64,000 nucleotides of DNA from Helichrysum umbraculigerum (GCA_949592205.1 CATIUR010000001.1:2432001-2496000); one strand, 5' to 3'. Numbered from the stretch's first letter, positions 44,836 through 56,870 are shown. Notes: generated by a model not told the origin, from the letters alone. Numbers and translations are program-made.

Positions 44836-45178
44836 CAAAATCTATCGCATCAAAATTCAAAGTCTAGCATGCGTCCAAGCAAGATAATTAAGTGGGTCCA
44901 TTTGAAAAATTCTATATGTTCTGTATATCAATTTCAAATCTAAGGAGGGTCCATAGACCCACCTTAGATGTAGGTAGATTCGCCCATCGGGCCTCGGGGT
45001 AGGGGAAGGAAAAAAGGTGGAGGTTTTGGAATGAAATTGTTTTCCTCAATTTCCCTTTATATGCTCCTTTTCCGCTATATTAATGACACTTTCTTTGAAA
45101 GTGTGTTTAAAAATATATTCTAATAACACGCTTATTCAAAAAAACTCGTACCCACATTAGTTTATGTCAATATTTACT

Positions 45179-45537
45179 ATTCCCTGTGTCCCATCACAGT
45201 CCATATTAGTATTTTGAGTTGTCCTAAATAAGTGTCTACTTTAATGTTTCAATCAATCGAAAAAGACTTTTTGTAAATAGATATGTTATTTGATTGGTGA
45301 AAAGTGTAGTTAGTGGAGAATTGTAGACGTCGTTACACTATATAATTTAAAACTCTATTCGTCTCAATCAAAGTGTCCACTTTGATTTTACACAAGCTTT
45401 ATGATTCTTCACTAACCACACTTTTCACCGATATCTACCCACTAAAGTCTCTTCGATTGGTTGAAATATGGAAGTGGACACTTATTTGTGACAACCCAAA
45501 ATAGTAATGTGAACACTTCGGGTGTAACGGAGAGAGT
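45179..45537. mobile_element. Head-to-head double Stowaway-type MITE
   Basis: Left half TATTCCCTGTGTCCCATCAC...AATCGAAAAAGACTTT...GTTAGTGGAGAATT; right half is its inverted copy (AATTCTTCACTAACC-type...AAAGTCTCTTCGATTGG...GTAACGGAGAGAGTA). A third terminus-like CTATTCGTCTCAATCAAAG sits in the middle (45352). Each half equals the single element at 28404, so two copies appear fused. Confidence 0.7.
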
Positions 45538-47299
45538 ATATCTAAAAAGACATAATTACCACACAAAACTTAATTAGTCTTAACAATCGGATAAACATGC
45601 ATGTAAAAAGGTGAAATTAGGTTACTTGATGCAAAGGTTTAAGCCAACAACCTTCATGAACTTCTAGTTGCTAGTTGTTGAATGCTATGCATAAACATAA
45701 ACAACTCTTAGAAACAACCTTCTTCTTGTTTTTTTTTTTTTTTTTTTTTTTTTTGTTTTTTTTTTTTGTTGGCGAAAATTGAACTTGTAGTGATTATAGA
45801 TCCAAGATCTAAATTGAAAATACAATTGTAGGAGGCAAGAAACCTCCATATTGAACAACAGACATTGACTTGAAACTACAAACATTGACACTAAAAATAA
45901 AACACATGCTAATTCCACATCATCTTGAATTGACTACAACACTTGAAACTTGACTTGAATGTTGATTGCTTGCTGTGGATATTGTGAAGACTTGTGATCC
46001 TTGAACAATTACATGACCCTTGATGCAGTTGAAACTTTCTTGAAACAAGTTGTTAATCATCTCAAACATTAGTTCAAAAACTCTAGCCATAAAACTGAAA
46101 ATATAATTTTCAAAATGAATCAAATCTTTAGCTAGCAACCATTTCTACCGATACCTACGATAAACCACAAGAATAATGGCGAAACACCACCGTGTAACCA
46201 CAAAGTAACCTATCGCAAAGACTTGAATGACGATTAAACAACAAACCATGGAGGGACAATTGAGAATGGTCGTTGACGGTGACAAAGAACGTGGAGAAAC
46301 AGTGGTGGTGGTGACGAGGTGAATAGTAAACAACCTTCTTATGCTAGCTATGATCATAAACCAGAATGTTGAACAAACACAAGACTTAAACTATCTTAAC
46401 AAAAAGACTACTTTCACATAAAAAATGCATTTATTTTGTCCTCGGCTTCTGTATGGGTCGAACCAAGAAACTCCAAGATGGTAAATGTAGAGTTACGACT
46501 AAATGAACAGTAAAATGTTTTACTTATGTTTTTACAAATTTATATGATTTCTGAACAATACGCATACTAATTTACTTCAAATTTATAAACATAACCACAA
46601 TAATCATTTTTATTTAAAATTTACTGTTCAAAAATAAATATTATAAATTCCTACAAGTATATTAGAATTTTATATTATTTAAATTCTATATTTTATAAAA
46701 TTGCTGTATATATTTTACCCCATATAAAATTTCAAATACCTGAATAATTAATATGTTTCCTCTTAGTTGCTTAACACGGGCAAGGAAATAAAAATAAAAT
46801 AACGGGTGTTAAAAGTTGAATCGTTTATGGACCAACATATAGATCCGCCGTGGTCTCAAATACGTGTATTTATATAACTTTCATTTGGTTAGTATCGTTA
46901 TTCTACAAACATATAACGAAAGATCGTCATATAAAAACCGTGAGATACATGAAAAACTATACAGTCTATACCAAACTTGGCAAAAGATATTAAATTAAAC
47001 ACCTTCACATGCACTTGGAGAGTAAAGGTGGGCTACGTTTATGGCACTTTTACATAAGTAGGTACGCACTTTAAAACAACACTATTTGGACTTAAAAGCA
47101 CGACTGTTCTTGTCGATAAATTGTGAATATGCCTCGAGCTAGCAAACTTGTTATTATAAAAATAAGATTTGAGTACACAACCTGTATTTTAATACTCCCT
47201 ACTACTTCTTCATATTTTCCCATCGATCTGGTTATGAACATTATGGTTTCAAAATGCAAAATATGCTAAACTTACAGTTTTTATCATAGTTGTAAGAGG
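45538..47299. other. AT-rich region without recognised gene
   Basis: Contains a T-run of about 40 bases (45729-45768). Three minus-strand ORFs of 70-77 codons at 45685-46357 have no recognisable motif and are judged chance frames. No TE boundary seen. Confidence 0.45.
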
Positions 47300-47486
47300 C
47301 AGGGGCGGAGATAGAAAAACAAAAGTTGAGGGGGCGGAATTTTTCTTTGATTTTTTTTTTTGGTTGGAGAGGGGCCACCAAAAATCATAAAATATCATTA
47401 ATACTTAAAAACAAAAATTCCTTTCTATGTAATTTGACATTTCTTGGGGTCAACTGTCCTCTTGCCACCTCCTAGATCCGCCCCTA
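47300..47486. mobile_element. hAT-type MITE, TSD GTAAGAGG/GTATGAGG
   Basis: CAGGGGCGGAGATAG at the left and CTAGATCCGCCCCTA at the right are imperfect inverted repeats; the 8-bp flanks GTAAGAGG (47292-47299) and GTATGAGG (47487-47494) differ at one base. 187 bp. Eight-bp duplications and CAGGGGCGG ends are typical of plant hAT MITEs. Confidence 0.85.
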
Positions 47487-47604
47487 GTATGAGGTGAACT
47501 TTGTTGCATTTTGACTATTGTATGTATTTAAGATCCATAAAACGTCTATTTTTGCATTTTGACATTTTTTGATTAAGATTTATTACATGTATAGGTTTTT
47601 ATTA

Positions 47605-48058
47605 GGGTAAATATGGTGCAGATCGGCAACGAACTTTCCTTTTTTTTTGTCAAGTTAGGGTATGGACCCAATTTATTATACAGGTCGGTAACGAACTTTT
47701 AAATTATGTTTCGAGTTAGGTAACGAACTTTTTTTCACCTAACTCGAAAAGTTCGTTACCTAACTCGAAATATAATTCGAAAGTTTGTTACCTAACTCGA
47801 AACATAATTCGAAAGTTTGTTACCTAACTCGAAACATATATTGGACACGAACTTCGAATTATGTTTCGAGTTAGGTAACAAACTTTCAAATTATGTTTCG
47901 AGTTAGGTAACGAACTTTTCGAGTTAGATAAAAAAAAAAGTTCGTTACCTAACTCGAAACATAATTTGAAAGTTCATTACCGACCTGTATAATAAATTGG
48001 GTCCATACCCTAACTCGACAAAAAAGGAAAGTCCGTTGGAGATCTGCACCATTAACCC
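47605..48058. mobile_element. MULE-type foldback MITE, TSD TTTTTATTA
   Basis: Nine-bp duplications TTTTTATTA at 47596-47604 and 48059-48067 bound a 454-bp element whose ends are GGGTAAATATGGTGCAGATC and GATCTGCACCATTAACCC. Inside, the word GTTCGTTACCTAACTCGAAA and its complement occur about ten times in alternating orientation, forming nested hairpins around a centre near 47840. Confidence 0.92.
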
Positions 48059-49070
48059 TTTTTATTACACAAAGAATGAGTTAAGAGAAAGAGGGTATAA
48101 TGTGACACTCCTGAAAATTCGATATAATTACGTACAGTAATCACATGCATAGTTAGTGCTAATTCCCTACTTAAGTGAATTCACACTATATTTTATCGAG
48201 ATAAGTATAGCAAAGCCCAACGATTTAATAGGTGTGGTATTACAAAATTTGTAATTATTAGTAATTACGCGCAAAACGTTCGGAACGAGTCCGACAAAAA
48301 TATACGATCATTGGTGAAACAATTTTATAAATAACGTAAAACTATTTTTATAGTAGTTATTTACTTTGAAATATTATGCGAACGATAAAGCATAGCGATA
48401 AATAAAACAATTATATGTTTTATATAAAACGTACGTATACGATTAAAATATGCAAAATGAACCCGACAAACGAACGAAATCAAAATTATATTTTGTAAAA
48501 TCAAAAATAAAGTATTTGGAATAATACTTCAAGAGATATATATATATACGCGAAATAACGTTAACGAATGATGTGTAGCAAAAAGTCATGTTTTTATGCA
48601 CATATTTCCCGCACATTTGACCTAATTCTTAGTGAAAACACTTGAATTAAACGTTTATCTACTTAATTTCACAAAGTTGGTCAAATTATAGACATTACTG
48701 TAAAAAGAGCTAAAAACGTCCAAAAAGGCACGCAAATCGAGACAGATTATTTAAACAACTGATTATTACACTCTTTTGATTCCTTTATGATACAAGTTCT
48801 TAATTAATTTTATATGAAGCCATAGGTAATTACGGGAGTGGAGAATCAAAAATCGTGCAGATCGGGTAAAGAACGAAGAAAACAGAGCCGTCTGAGCGCA
48901 AACCGAGAGCATTCCGCACACGCTAACTCTAGATACATCCAAATTTGGCACATTTGGCATCATTAGAAGCGTAACGGAATTACGAGATCATAGGTGAAAG
49001 AATCAAGTCAAACGGGCGAGAAACAAAGAAGATACGCGCGAATTAAGCAACGAGAAAAGCCGAAAACAGC

Positions 49071-49173
49071 ACACGGCCATGCACACGGCCCCTAGGAGGC
49101 CTTGTACGGCCTGAAAATGCCAGTGTACAGCCCTAAAATGCCATTGTATGGCCTGTTCTAGGCCGTGTACGGC
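49071..49173. repeat. ACGGCC / GGCCGT motif array upstream of the LTR TATA box
   Basis: About seven copies of CACGGCC, TACGGCC, TATGGCC or GGCCGTGTACGG in 100 bp, both orientations, ending about 87 bp before the TATA box. G/C-rich in an AT-rich LTR. Confidence 0.75.
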
Positions 49174-49259
49174 TTGGTACCACTTGTGTGCTTCCGTTGT
49201 GCTTCGTTCGCTTGTATTTTGATGCTTTGGTGCTTGTACGTGAGACCTTATGCTTAGCC

Positions 49260-49268
49260 TATAAATAG
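49260..49268 (+). promoter_or_regulatory. LTR TATA box
   Basis: TATAAATAG in CCTATAAATAGATGG, followed about 50 bp later by a long CTCTCT leader. Supports the plus orientation of the solo LTR. Confidence 0.7.
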
Positions 49269-51536
49269 ATGGCTCCATTCCTTCATTCCACACACCTCTT
49301 CTCATTCCATTCTCTACTTTCTCTCTCACACACTCCCTCTCTCTAGTTTTTCTCTCTAGTTTTCTCTCTCTAGCTTTTAGGGTTAGTTTTAGGTTAGTAG
49401 TCAGTTAGTTCTTGGTTAATATTTAACCAAGACTAACGGAGGGGTAATATTGTAATATTGTTGAAGATACTTTGAGGGTTCATTTTGTAATATTGTCGAA
49501 GATATTTCGAAGGTTCCGCTCGTTGTAATCTTTCAGCATATATTCAAGCTGCGCACTATTTACGGTTATATCTTTCCTTATCTATCATGATGCATGTTAT
49601 TATTGTTATTATGCTAGATTTAGGATTACTTGCCATGATTAGTGAGTAGTTATATTGTGTGTTTGTTATGATGTAGTTAGTCATTAATTGGGATGATGTC
49701 ATTATGAAACAACGGAAGTAACGTTAAACGGCTTTCATTTGTATAGCGCCGGAAATATCACTAATGTGTGGAGTACGGAACGTGGAAGCTATGAAAGTTT
49801 TGGGCACAATCTGTTGTGGATTAATGTTCCAAATTATTATATCTTATAAATGAAAACTCGGTGCTTTGATTACACGTTTCATCTATGATTTTAAACCACA
49901 TTTAACTAATGCCTTTCCACCAATAAACGTGGTTAAAACCTTTTTGATAAGACATCGTATCAGGGTAATTAATTATCTGTGTTCAAATAACATTGTCTGG
50001 TTTTAAGCTGTGGAACTACTAACCAAGTATTGTACACCGTGATTAAACTACAACTTAATTATATATATGTTAAATGGCATGGTCTGGTTTTGAAGCCGTG
50101 GAACTACTAATCAAGTATTGTACACTGTGAATAAACTAGGGATTTATTGGTTAAATTCATGTGAGGGCTGGTTTAAATCATAACTGGAGAATCTTTGATC
50201 TTAAATACAAACTTAGTTTATGAATCCAGTAAGGAAGACGAGGAATCAGCTAGTATTCCAAATATGTCTATCACCCCTGAATTCTACAAAACCATTGATG
50301 GAAAGCAATCAAATACCAACCAAGTCTTAAACTTAAATGTTCTATTCAATTAAGTATCACTGTGGTGTTAAGAACGGTCGGAACATTAATGGGTCTGTTA
50401 CTCTATGCATGCACCCAAATCTTTATATTCTAGAAAAGGGTCAATGTTCCGTAACAGGGCAGTGTTGAGAGTTGAGCAGCCTCCTCCGATCAGAATCATG
50501 ATAGCCTAGTTACTCAGTGACATACTGATTGAGCAATCAATTAGTAGGGTACTAGTGTTTACACCACAAATACTTGAAACAAATAAAATACAAATCTTTA
50601 GAAAGACGTTTTCATAACTTAAACTAAAACATCATCCCAATGAAAGGCTAACGAAGTCACAACAAACACCTCCTCTATCCTGATTGCTACCTCTTTATTT
50701 TATTGCCTAGTTTAATTAATTTACTTGTTTAGTTCAATTAGTAGTATAATTTAGAAAAACAAACAAAACAAAAATCAAATTCAACTCTTTTCAAAACCTT
50801 CCGTCACTAGCCAGATTTGGACATTTTGATTTCTCTGTTTCACAATACAGTTGATTTTTAAGAATGACCCTGAGTTATACTTACTGCCGTAAGTAGAATT
50901 TAGGCCCCAGCTTTTTATAAATTTAAAACCCTGTTGTTGCTGCGTAACGACCGTAGCACAACAACGAACTAAATAAATAATACGCGTTTTAACGTATAAC
51001 GATAGGGTAAACGGACACGGGATTTAACACAATAATTGGGAGACAAGATTTAACCAACCCATTCTCCTTTCGACTAGAAAAATCGGCCATGCTAAGGTAA
51101 TACCCAACTATACCTATTTTCTTTACCAAATCTACACACTTACACAACCTAACTCACAACTCATTTCTCACATTTTCTCCACCAAATCCAAATAATTTTT
51201 CTCCCTTTTCTCCTTCCCTTGAACATGGCAGCAGCAGCTAACATCATCATCATCATCATCTAACTTCATTCTTGCAAAGAAAGGAGCTAACAAGTTCAAG
51301 AATCACTACTATCATCTCCTTTCATTCTTGCATCTTCAAGCTTTGTAAGGGTTCACTTTCCTTCACTTATTTTTCGTGTTTCTAGCCTTATAACATGTTA
51401 GGAGTTCATATCATGAAAGATCTTGCACAAAAACATAACGAAAACTAAGAATAACTAAACTTGTAACAAAGTCAAGTGTTATAACATTTACGGTTAACGG
51501 TTCACACGTCTCGACACTTAAACGAAAACGTTTACA

Positions 51537-51800
51537 GCCTAGTCTTCGGACCGAACTCAATCTCAACTCGCACACCATTCTGCGAGTGGAAATCCTGCGA
51601 ACTGACCCGATTGACTGCGACTTGACTTGCGAGTCGAACATTGACCTGCGGACCGAAATCCTGCGAGCTGACCTTGGACCAGCGACTTGACATGCGACTT
51701 GAAGCTTGCGAGTTGACCATTTGACTTGCGAGCTGAAAGGCTTTGCGAATTGACTTGCGAGTCGACTTTGCCCTGCGAATTGAGATTCTGCGAACCGAAC
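51537..51800. repeat. GCGAGTTGAC / GCGACTTGAC motif array
   Basis: About fifteen words such as TGCGAGTGGA, TGCGACTTGACT, TGCGAGTCGAAC, TGCGAGCTGACC and TGCGAATTGACT in 260 bp, spaced 15-25 bp, mostly in one orientation. It lies in the same place as the arrays in the other copies of this LTR family. Confidence 0.8.
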
Positions 51801-52347
51801 TGACTGTTAAAAAAACTTGTGTTCTTTAACCAAGTACCGAATTCGTGTAACGACAACTAAACTATACACAATACCACTCGTACACGCAACATGTATATAT
51901 ACTTTTATAAAGTATACGACAATGCGAACATAATAATGATATCGTTACAAATTATTATTACGAAATCATCACCATCGGATCGTACAAACTTTTTAAACAA
52001 CAAAGATCTTTCAAACGAATGAACGATTAACATGGTTGGACGTTTAGTCAACTACTTATATTACTATCTCTTACGTTTAGGACGTTGGAGACTTACTTGG
52101 GCATAAGCTTTGCTAGCACTCACATTAAGCTCACGAGGTGAGTTCACAGCCCATCTTTTTACTATTTTTACTGCTTTTAAATAGGGGTGAAAAACATAGC
52201 TAACGTTTTTGCTATAACATGCAACAATTATATAAATTCTTTTATACGAACTGTTTACAAGGGGATTTTACTATATGTGATAAACCGGAGAGCGACCGGT
52301 AATGTGATATGCTGGAGAACGACCAACAATGTGATAAACCGGAAAAC

Positions 52348-55300
52348 CACTACTACAAAAGTGAGCATTTAAGGCGCTATAAAAAGATGGTCCTTGAAGG
52401 AAGCCCGCTGCTCGACTAAAATTGTGGGGTAAAAATGGGTTTTATGGCGGGTTTCGATATCATAATAAAGGGGGTTTTTGTAACCCGCCTTACACTCACT
52501 AAAAGGATAGCGGTTAAGCTTACCCCGCCTTAATTACTTTAGGTGGTGCTTTTATCACCGCCGTAAGTGTGTATTTTATAGGCGGTTTTATCAAAACGAT
52601 GTATTCTTTTAATATTTTTGCATTTTCGAAACAAAAAACAATTAATATACTGTTTGAAAATATAATAAGTAAATAAATTATTAAGTAATTGAAATGTAGT
52701 ACAGCACAGAAAAGCACCATATATAATTAAGATTAAGATAACATAATATTAATTAATATTAATATTAATTATTATATCATAATTTGTAGCATTAACATAA
52801 TAACATTTACTCTACTACATTTATATCAATTAATAAAACCTTTGAAATATGTAAACGGTTTGAAGGTTTGGATAGAAAATGGTCTTCCGTTATCTTTTCC
52901 TCACAATCCACGATCTTCTTATTTTTTTTTATCATCTATATGTTCAACATGAAATCGTATGCAATCTTCATCCCGCTTAACGCTTTCTTTAGCATTCTTG
53001 ACAAGTGATTCACACTTTTCTAAAATATATATCTCTGTCCCAAATATTCATTCATTACACTCTCTGTCCTGTTATCTTTTCCTCACAGTCCGTGATCTTC
53101 TTGTTTGATGATGTTGATGATGTTGGCGGGCCTGTACTCCATGCTCTCTTGGATGAGGAAGAGGATGACATGAGAATATTGAGGAGGAAAAGGATGACAT
53201 GAGAATTTTCATGCTCGGACATGACTTTTCGTGCTCTTTCTCTAACAAAGCCAGGAGTATCATCGCTTAAACAAAAGATCAGAAGCACAAAAACAGGGAA
53301 TTGATAAATACAACAACAATACTATACAACAGTTAAGGCATACTCTACTAGTATGCAGAAGCATAATTTTGGTGTATGGAACAATCTTGGTGTTGTATTT
53401 ATCAGCACCCCAAAAAGAGAGCTGAAATTGAAGCTTCTAAAACCAAAAGCCGAGAAATTTGAAAAGAATGACCTTTTCAAAACTCCTATAGCAAGGCTCT
53501 GTGCTTCAACAATATTAAACAACCAGTAGGAACGAGGGAAAGAAATTAAGTTTATAAATTGATCTTGCACGGAACACTTTAATAAACAAGGATTTCTTTC
53601 AAACGTTCTGACTGTTGGTCAGCATCTTTGGAGGACTACCAGTACTGAGAAATTGCAATTGCGAAGAGTATTAAGTGTTAATTGTTTTTGTTGAAAAGAT
53701 GAGCATCAAAATGGAAATGCTTCATAATGTAACGTTTTTGAGTAAAGAAAAGAAAAACTCACAGCTTCACATTGTAAGTTTTGAATACTTCACCTCATCC
53801 TTATTTAAAGAGACTACGTGTTGAGAAAACGTGGCGGTTCTCGACACCACCGCCATAAATTTATAATATAATATTATAATAGAATAAATGTCACTTTCAT
53901 TTATATTCGAAAGGCGGTTCGCCAAACCACCTCCATAAATTTATAGTATATTATATTTGTCATTTTCATTTATGTTTTCATGAAATGACGAGTGGTTTGC
54001 TTTGATCATTTTCATTGTTATATGTGCAATATTTTATTTTATTGAAAAGGATTTGTAAAAAATGTGAAAATAATAAATTAAGTATATTTTAACAAAATGT
54101 TATTAATAACAAAAAAAATAGAAGCAGAACAATAAAACTTATTCGGATCAGATGTTCTATTAGTATATATACTATACTATATATGTTCATTTCAATGTAA
54201 ATACATAAAGGCAATATGTCAATACAGAGCATTAAAAAATCTAAGTGTTAACCGATTGACTTATGGAATTAATAGCAATAAAATTCACAATTTTTTAATA
54301 ACACAAAGTATAACAAATTAATCTAGTAGTTAACCGATCAACTTATGGAATTAACAACAATATTAAACATTACAATTTTGTTTTTATAATAGAGTTAAAA
54401 ATCTACTAGTTAACCGATCGACTTCATTAATCTTCGAATCAATGTTCGGCCTCGATTTTGTGAGAATATCCTTGAGCTGGTTTTCCTTAAAGCTGAGAGA
54501 AACACGTCGCAACACAATAACGATTGTATTATCTTTTTATTGTTACCAAAAAAAACTTTAATTTAGTAACAACATAAAAGAAAATAAGAAAAATCGGGAT
54601 GAAAGTACAAGGTAAAACCAAACAAAGATGCAAACAGATGGCATTTGTCACAATATGTCTCCTTGCATCCATATATCTTATCGGAATGCAAAGGACTTTC
54701 TTTGGAATCAAATAATGATCTTCGGTATTTTCTCGATGATTTGTGTGAGAGGTCCTTTCGCACCCGTCCGGACCACAAACGAACATCTTAAATGTGTGAC
54801 TATCAAAGAATATATATAGAGAAAAATTCCCAAAAGAAATGGCTGCAAAATAATATACAAATAATCAAAGTTAATAAAAAACTAAGAAATAAAATAGTGA
54901 ACTTTTAATTATATGCTTACCAAGTACATAGGAGATGTTTGTTTGAGCAAAATGAAAGTAAATTTAGGAGCCATATAAGAGAAGTAATTTGCATGCGAAA
55001 GATTATTACAGTAATGAATGAATGAGTAAGAACTAAGAATTTGTGGAGTTATATAGAAGAAAAAATATTCATACAAAGGCAGTTTTTATTTACACCGCCC
55101 TCAAGTATATTCCATAAAGCCAACATAATACTATAAGCGGTTAGTATAAAAACTGCCATACAATATTTAGGTCAATGTTAAGACACTCCTTTTCGTGCTT
55201 CTCTAAAAAAGCCAGTGGCATCCAAACATAAGGATTCTTTTATTGACTCCATCAGCGAAGCCATATTGTCTAAAGAGATAGATGTTTAAACAGAGAAATC

Positions 55301-55545
55301 ACGGTCGGAAAGAACCCTAATATAATAAAGAAATAGATAGATAGATGATGATGAAAAAGTGATCTAAGCAAAAAAAGAGAGAAAAGAAACAGCTGCTTCA
55401 TATTCATTTTGATTTGATGAATTTGGTCGATCATCACATATTGTTTGTATTTATTTATAATATAAAGTGAAAACGCGTGCAATTTTATTTAATACAATTT
55501 CAACACCAAACGACACCGAGTAATAAATTAAGGCGGTTGGTTATC
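52348..55545. mobile_element. CACTA-like element remnant with GGCGGT subterminal motifs
   Basis: CACTACTACAAAA at 52348 is a common plant CACTA terminus. Subterminal GGCGG-type words in both orientations occur near the left end (AAGGCGCTA, TTATGGCGGGTT, AACCCGCCTTA, CACCGCCGTAA), in the middle (53830-53940) and near the right (55080-55150, AAGGCGGTTGG at 55530). The right terminus itself is missing, replaced by a TATG microsatellite. A 40-bp word (TTATCTTTTCCTCACA...CGATCTTCTT) occurs at 52890 and 53073. Small ORFs inside are not recognised. No transposase seen. Confidence 0.55.
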
Positions 55546-55782
55546 ATGCATGTATGTATGTATATATGTATGTACGCATATATGTATATATGCATGTATG
55601 TATGTATATATGTATGTACGCATATATGTATATATGCATGTATGTACGCATATATGTATATATGCATGTATGCATGTATGTATGTATGTCTACATGTATG
55701 TACGTATGTATGTATGTATGTATATGTATGTGTGTATATATGTATGTATGTATATATGTATATACAATGTATGTATGTATGT
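55546..55782. repeat. (TATG)n/(TACG/TATA)n microsatellite
   Basis: About 235 bp of ATGTATGTATA-type repeats with higher-order units containing CGCATATATGTATATATGCA. All frames in it are open in several registers; these are not genes. Confidence 0.95.
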
Positions 55783-56845
55783 TGATGTGTGCTAAGTATA
55801 GGCAATTATAATCACAAGTTTTAAATTAAGAAAATACTAAATAATACTATCACACAATTCAGGCAAGATTAACCCGTTCGTATAATATAGCTTTATAAGT
55901 AAGTCCAAGTTCGAACACAGGGAACGTGATTCTAATTTATAACTAATTATCTATTTATTCCTAATTACAACTATTTACAATTATTCACAAATAAAGGATC
56001 CAATGTACAATTAATATTACAAGATAAGGGGGACGTTTTAGTTCCGAACGAACATATTTATAATTGATACAGATTCTAATAGATAAGTCTAAGGTTCAAC
56101 TTAAGAATACTCAATTGGATAGAAGATTATAATTATTCAAACTATTATTTACTTAACTTATTATACTTACTTATGTCTATTTGCTTGTTGGCTATTATTA
56201 TTGGTGAATTACTAATGTAGAAAATTACTTAAGCTTAAGCTAATCTTCATCATAGCAACACAATCATAAGGTTACGCAAAGTATCACTAATTATTAAGAT
56301 CTATCAGCAGTTTATTAATACAATTTCATCGGTATGGCGTGAATCACAATATTACTTTACATCAATGAACTATATTCTTCGTCTATCGCATAAGGTTAAG
56401 ATCAAGACATAAACACAATCACTTAATTTATAAAAACTTAATATGGTCATCATCGTTTAATATAAATCAGTTAACTATGTCAAGAATCATCATTAATATA
56501 TTATAATATAGACAATTCTTGTATAATAAACATTCAATAATATAGTTCCAACATAAACATAAATTCATATAATAAACTCAATAAACTTTCATTCAAATAG
56601 TTATAACAAAAACCTAATTCACAATTAAATCAAATAAACAATATTCATAAATTAACTCAATAAGGTTATTAAAGTTACAAGGATAAAGAAACCGAACCAA
56701 TTGTCGAACCAGCTTTTCCTAGGGTTAAAAACCTTAAAACCCTAGTTCCTTAGCCTCCAAATTCGCACCTTAAGTCGACCTTAAACCCTAATATTCGACT
56801 TTGTATTCTACGAATCGTATATGGTTAACCCTGAAATAGGCCTCT

Positions 56846-56853
56846 ATTTATAG
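56846..56853 (-). promoter_or_regulatory. LTR TATA box
   Basis: TATAAATA on the minus strand (ACTATAAATAGAGG), just downstream, in the sense direction, of the palindrome cluster. The same word is present in the right LTR near 62380. Confidence 0.7.
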
Positions 56854-56870
56854 TTTTCAAAACCGCTAGT

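Larger units (their letters stand above)
42128..44985. mobile_element. Composite block bounded by imperfect inverted repeats (GGCGAATCTA...)
   Basis: GGTGGCGAATCTAGGATAG with ACTAAGGTGAGTCCAGG at 42135-42170 is answered, inverted, by CCACCTTAGATG and GTAGATTCGCCCATC near 44960-44985. Similarity over the 40-bp arms is roughly 70 percent by eye. Inside are a TA microsatellite and two foldback elements (42402-43445 and 43925-44835), so the outer unit looks like an old hAT-like or similar element filled with later insertions. Confidence 0.4.
48569..50963 (+). mobile_element. Solo LTR nested in the fourth copy, TSD ACGAA
   Basis: 2395 bp, starts TGATGTGTAGC and ends GTAGCACAACA, flanked by ACGAA at 48564-48568 and 50964-50968. 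A TATA box lies at 49260, followed by a CT-rich leader. Around 49995-50148 an approximately 82-bp unit containing GGTCTGGTTTTGAAGCCGTG and GGAACTACTAACCAAGTATT is tandemly repeated. No ORF of note. Confidence 0.82.
48101..52347 (+). mobile_element. Fourth long-LTR copy of the TGTRACAC family, truncated and split
   Basis: TGTGACACTCCTG at 48101 is the probable start. After removal of the solo LTR at 48569-50963 the sequence continues with an ATC-rich leader (51240-51260), GTAAGGGTTC at about 51346, a GCGAG motif array (51537-51800) and CACGAGGTGAGTTCACAGCCC at about 52134, which parallels CTCAGGTGAGTTTCATAGCCC at 5795 in the plus copy. Near its right end GTGATAAACCGGAGAGCGACC-type units repeat three times (52275-52345). 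The end is lost at the CACTA-like element starting at 52348. Confidence 0.65.

Noticed and set aside
45685..46357. Three consecutive 70-77-codon minus-strand ORFs as one gene
   Set aside because: Frames differ, there is no convincing intron between them, and no motif is recognised.
51411..51856. Minus-strand ORFs of 62-97 codons with SQ-rich peptides
   Set aside because: They are translations of the GCGAGTTGAC array; overlapping frames are equally open.
53055..54786. Minus-strand ORFs inside the second CACTA-like element as captured host exons
   Set aside because: No recognisable domain and no splice-consistent extension; could only be settled by a protein search.
55477..55811. Several 80-100-codon Tyr/Met/Cys-rich ORFs on both strands
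   Set aside because: All are translations of the TATG microsatellite.
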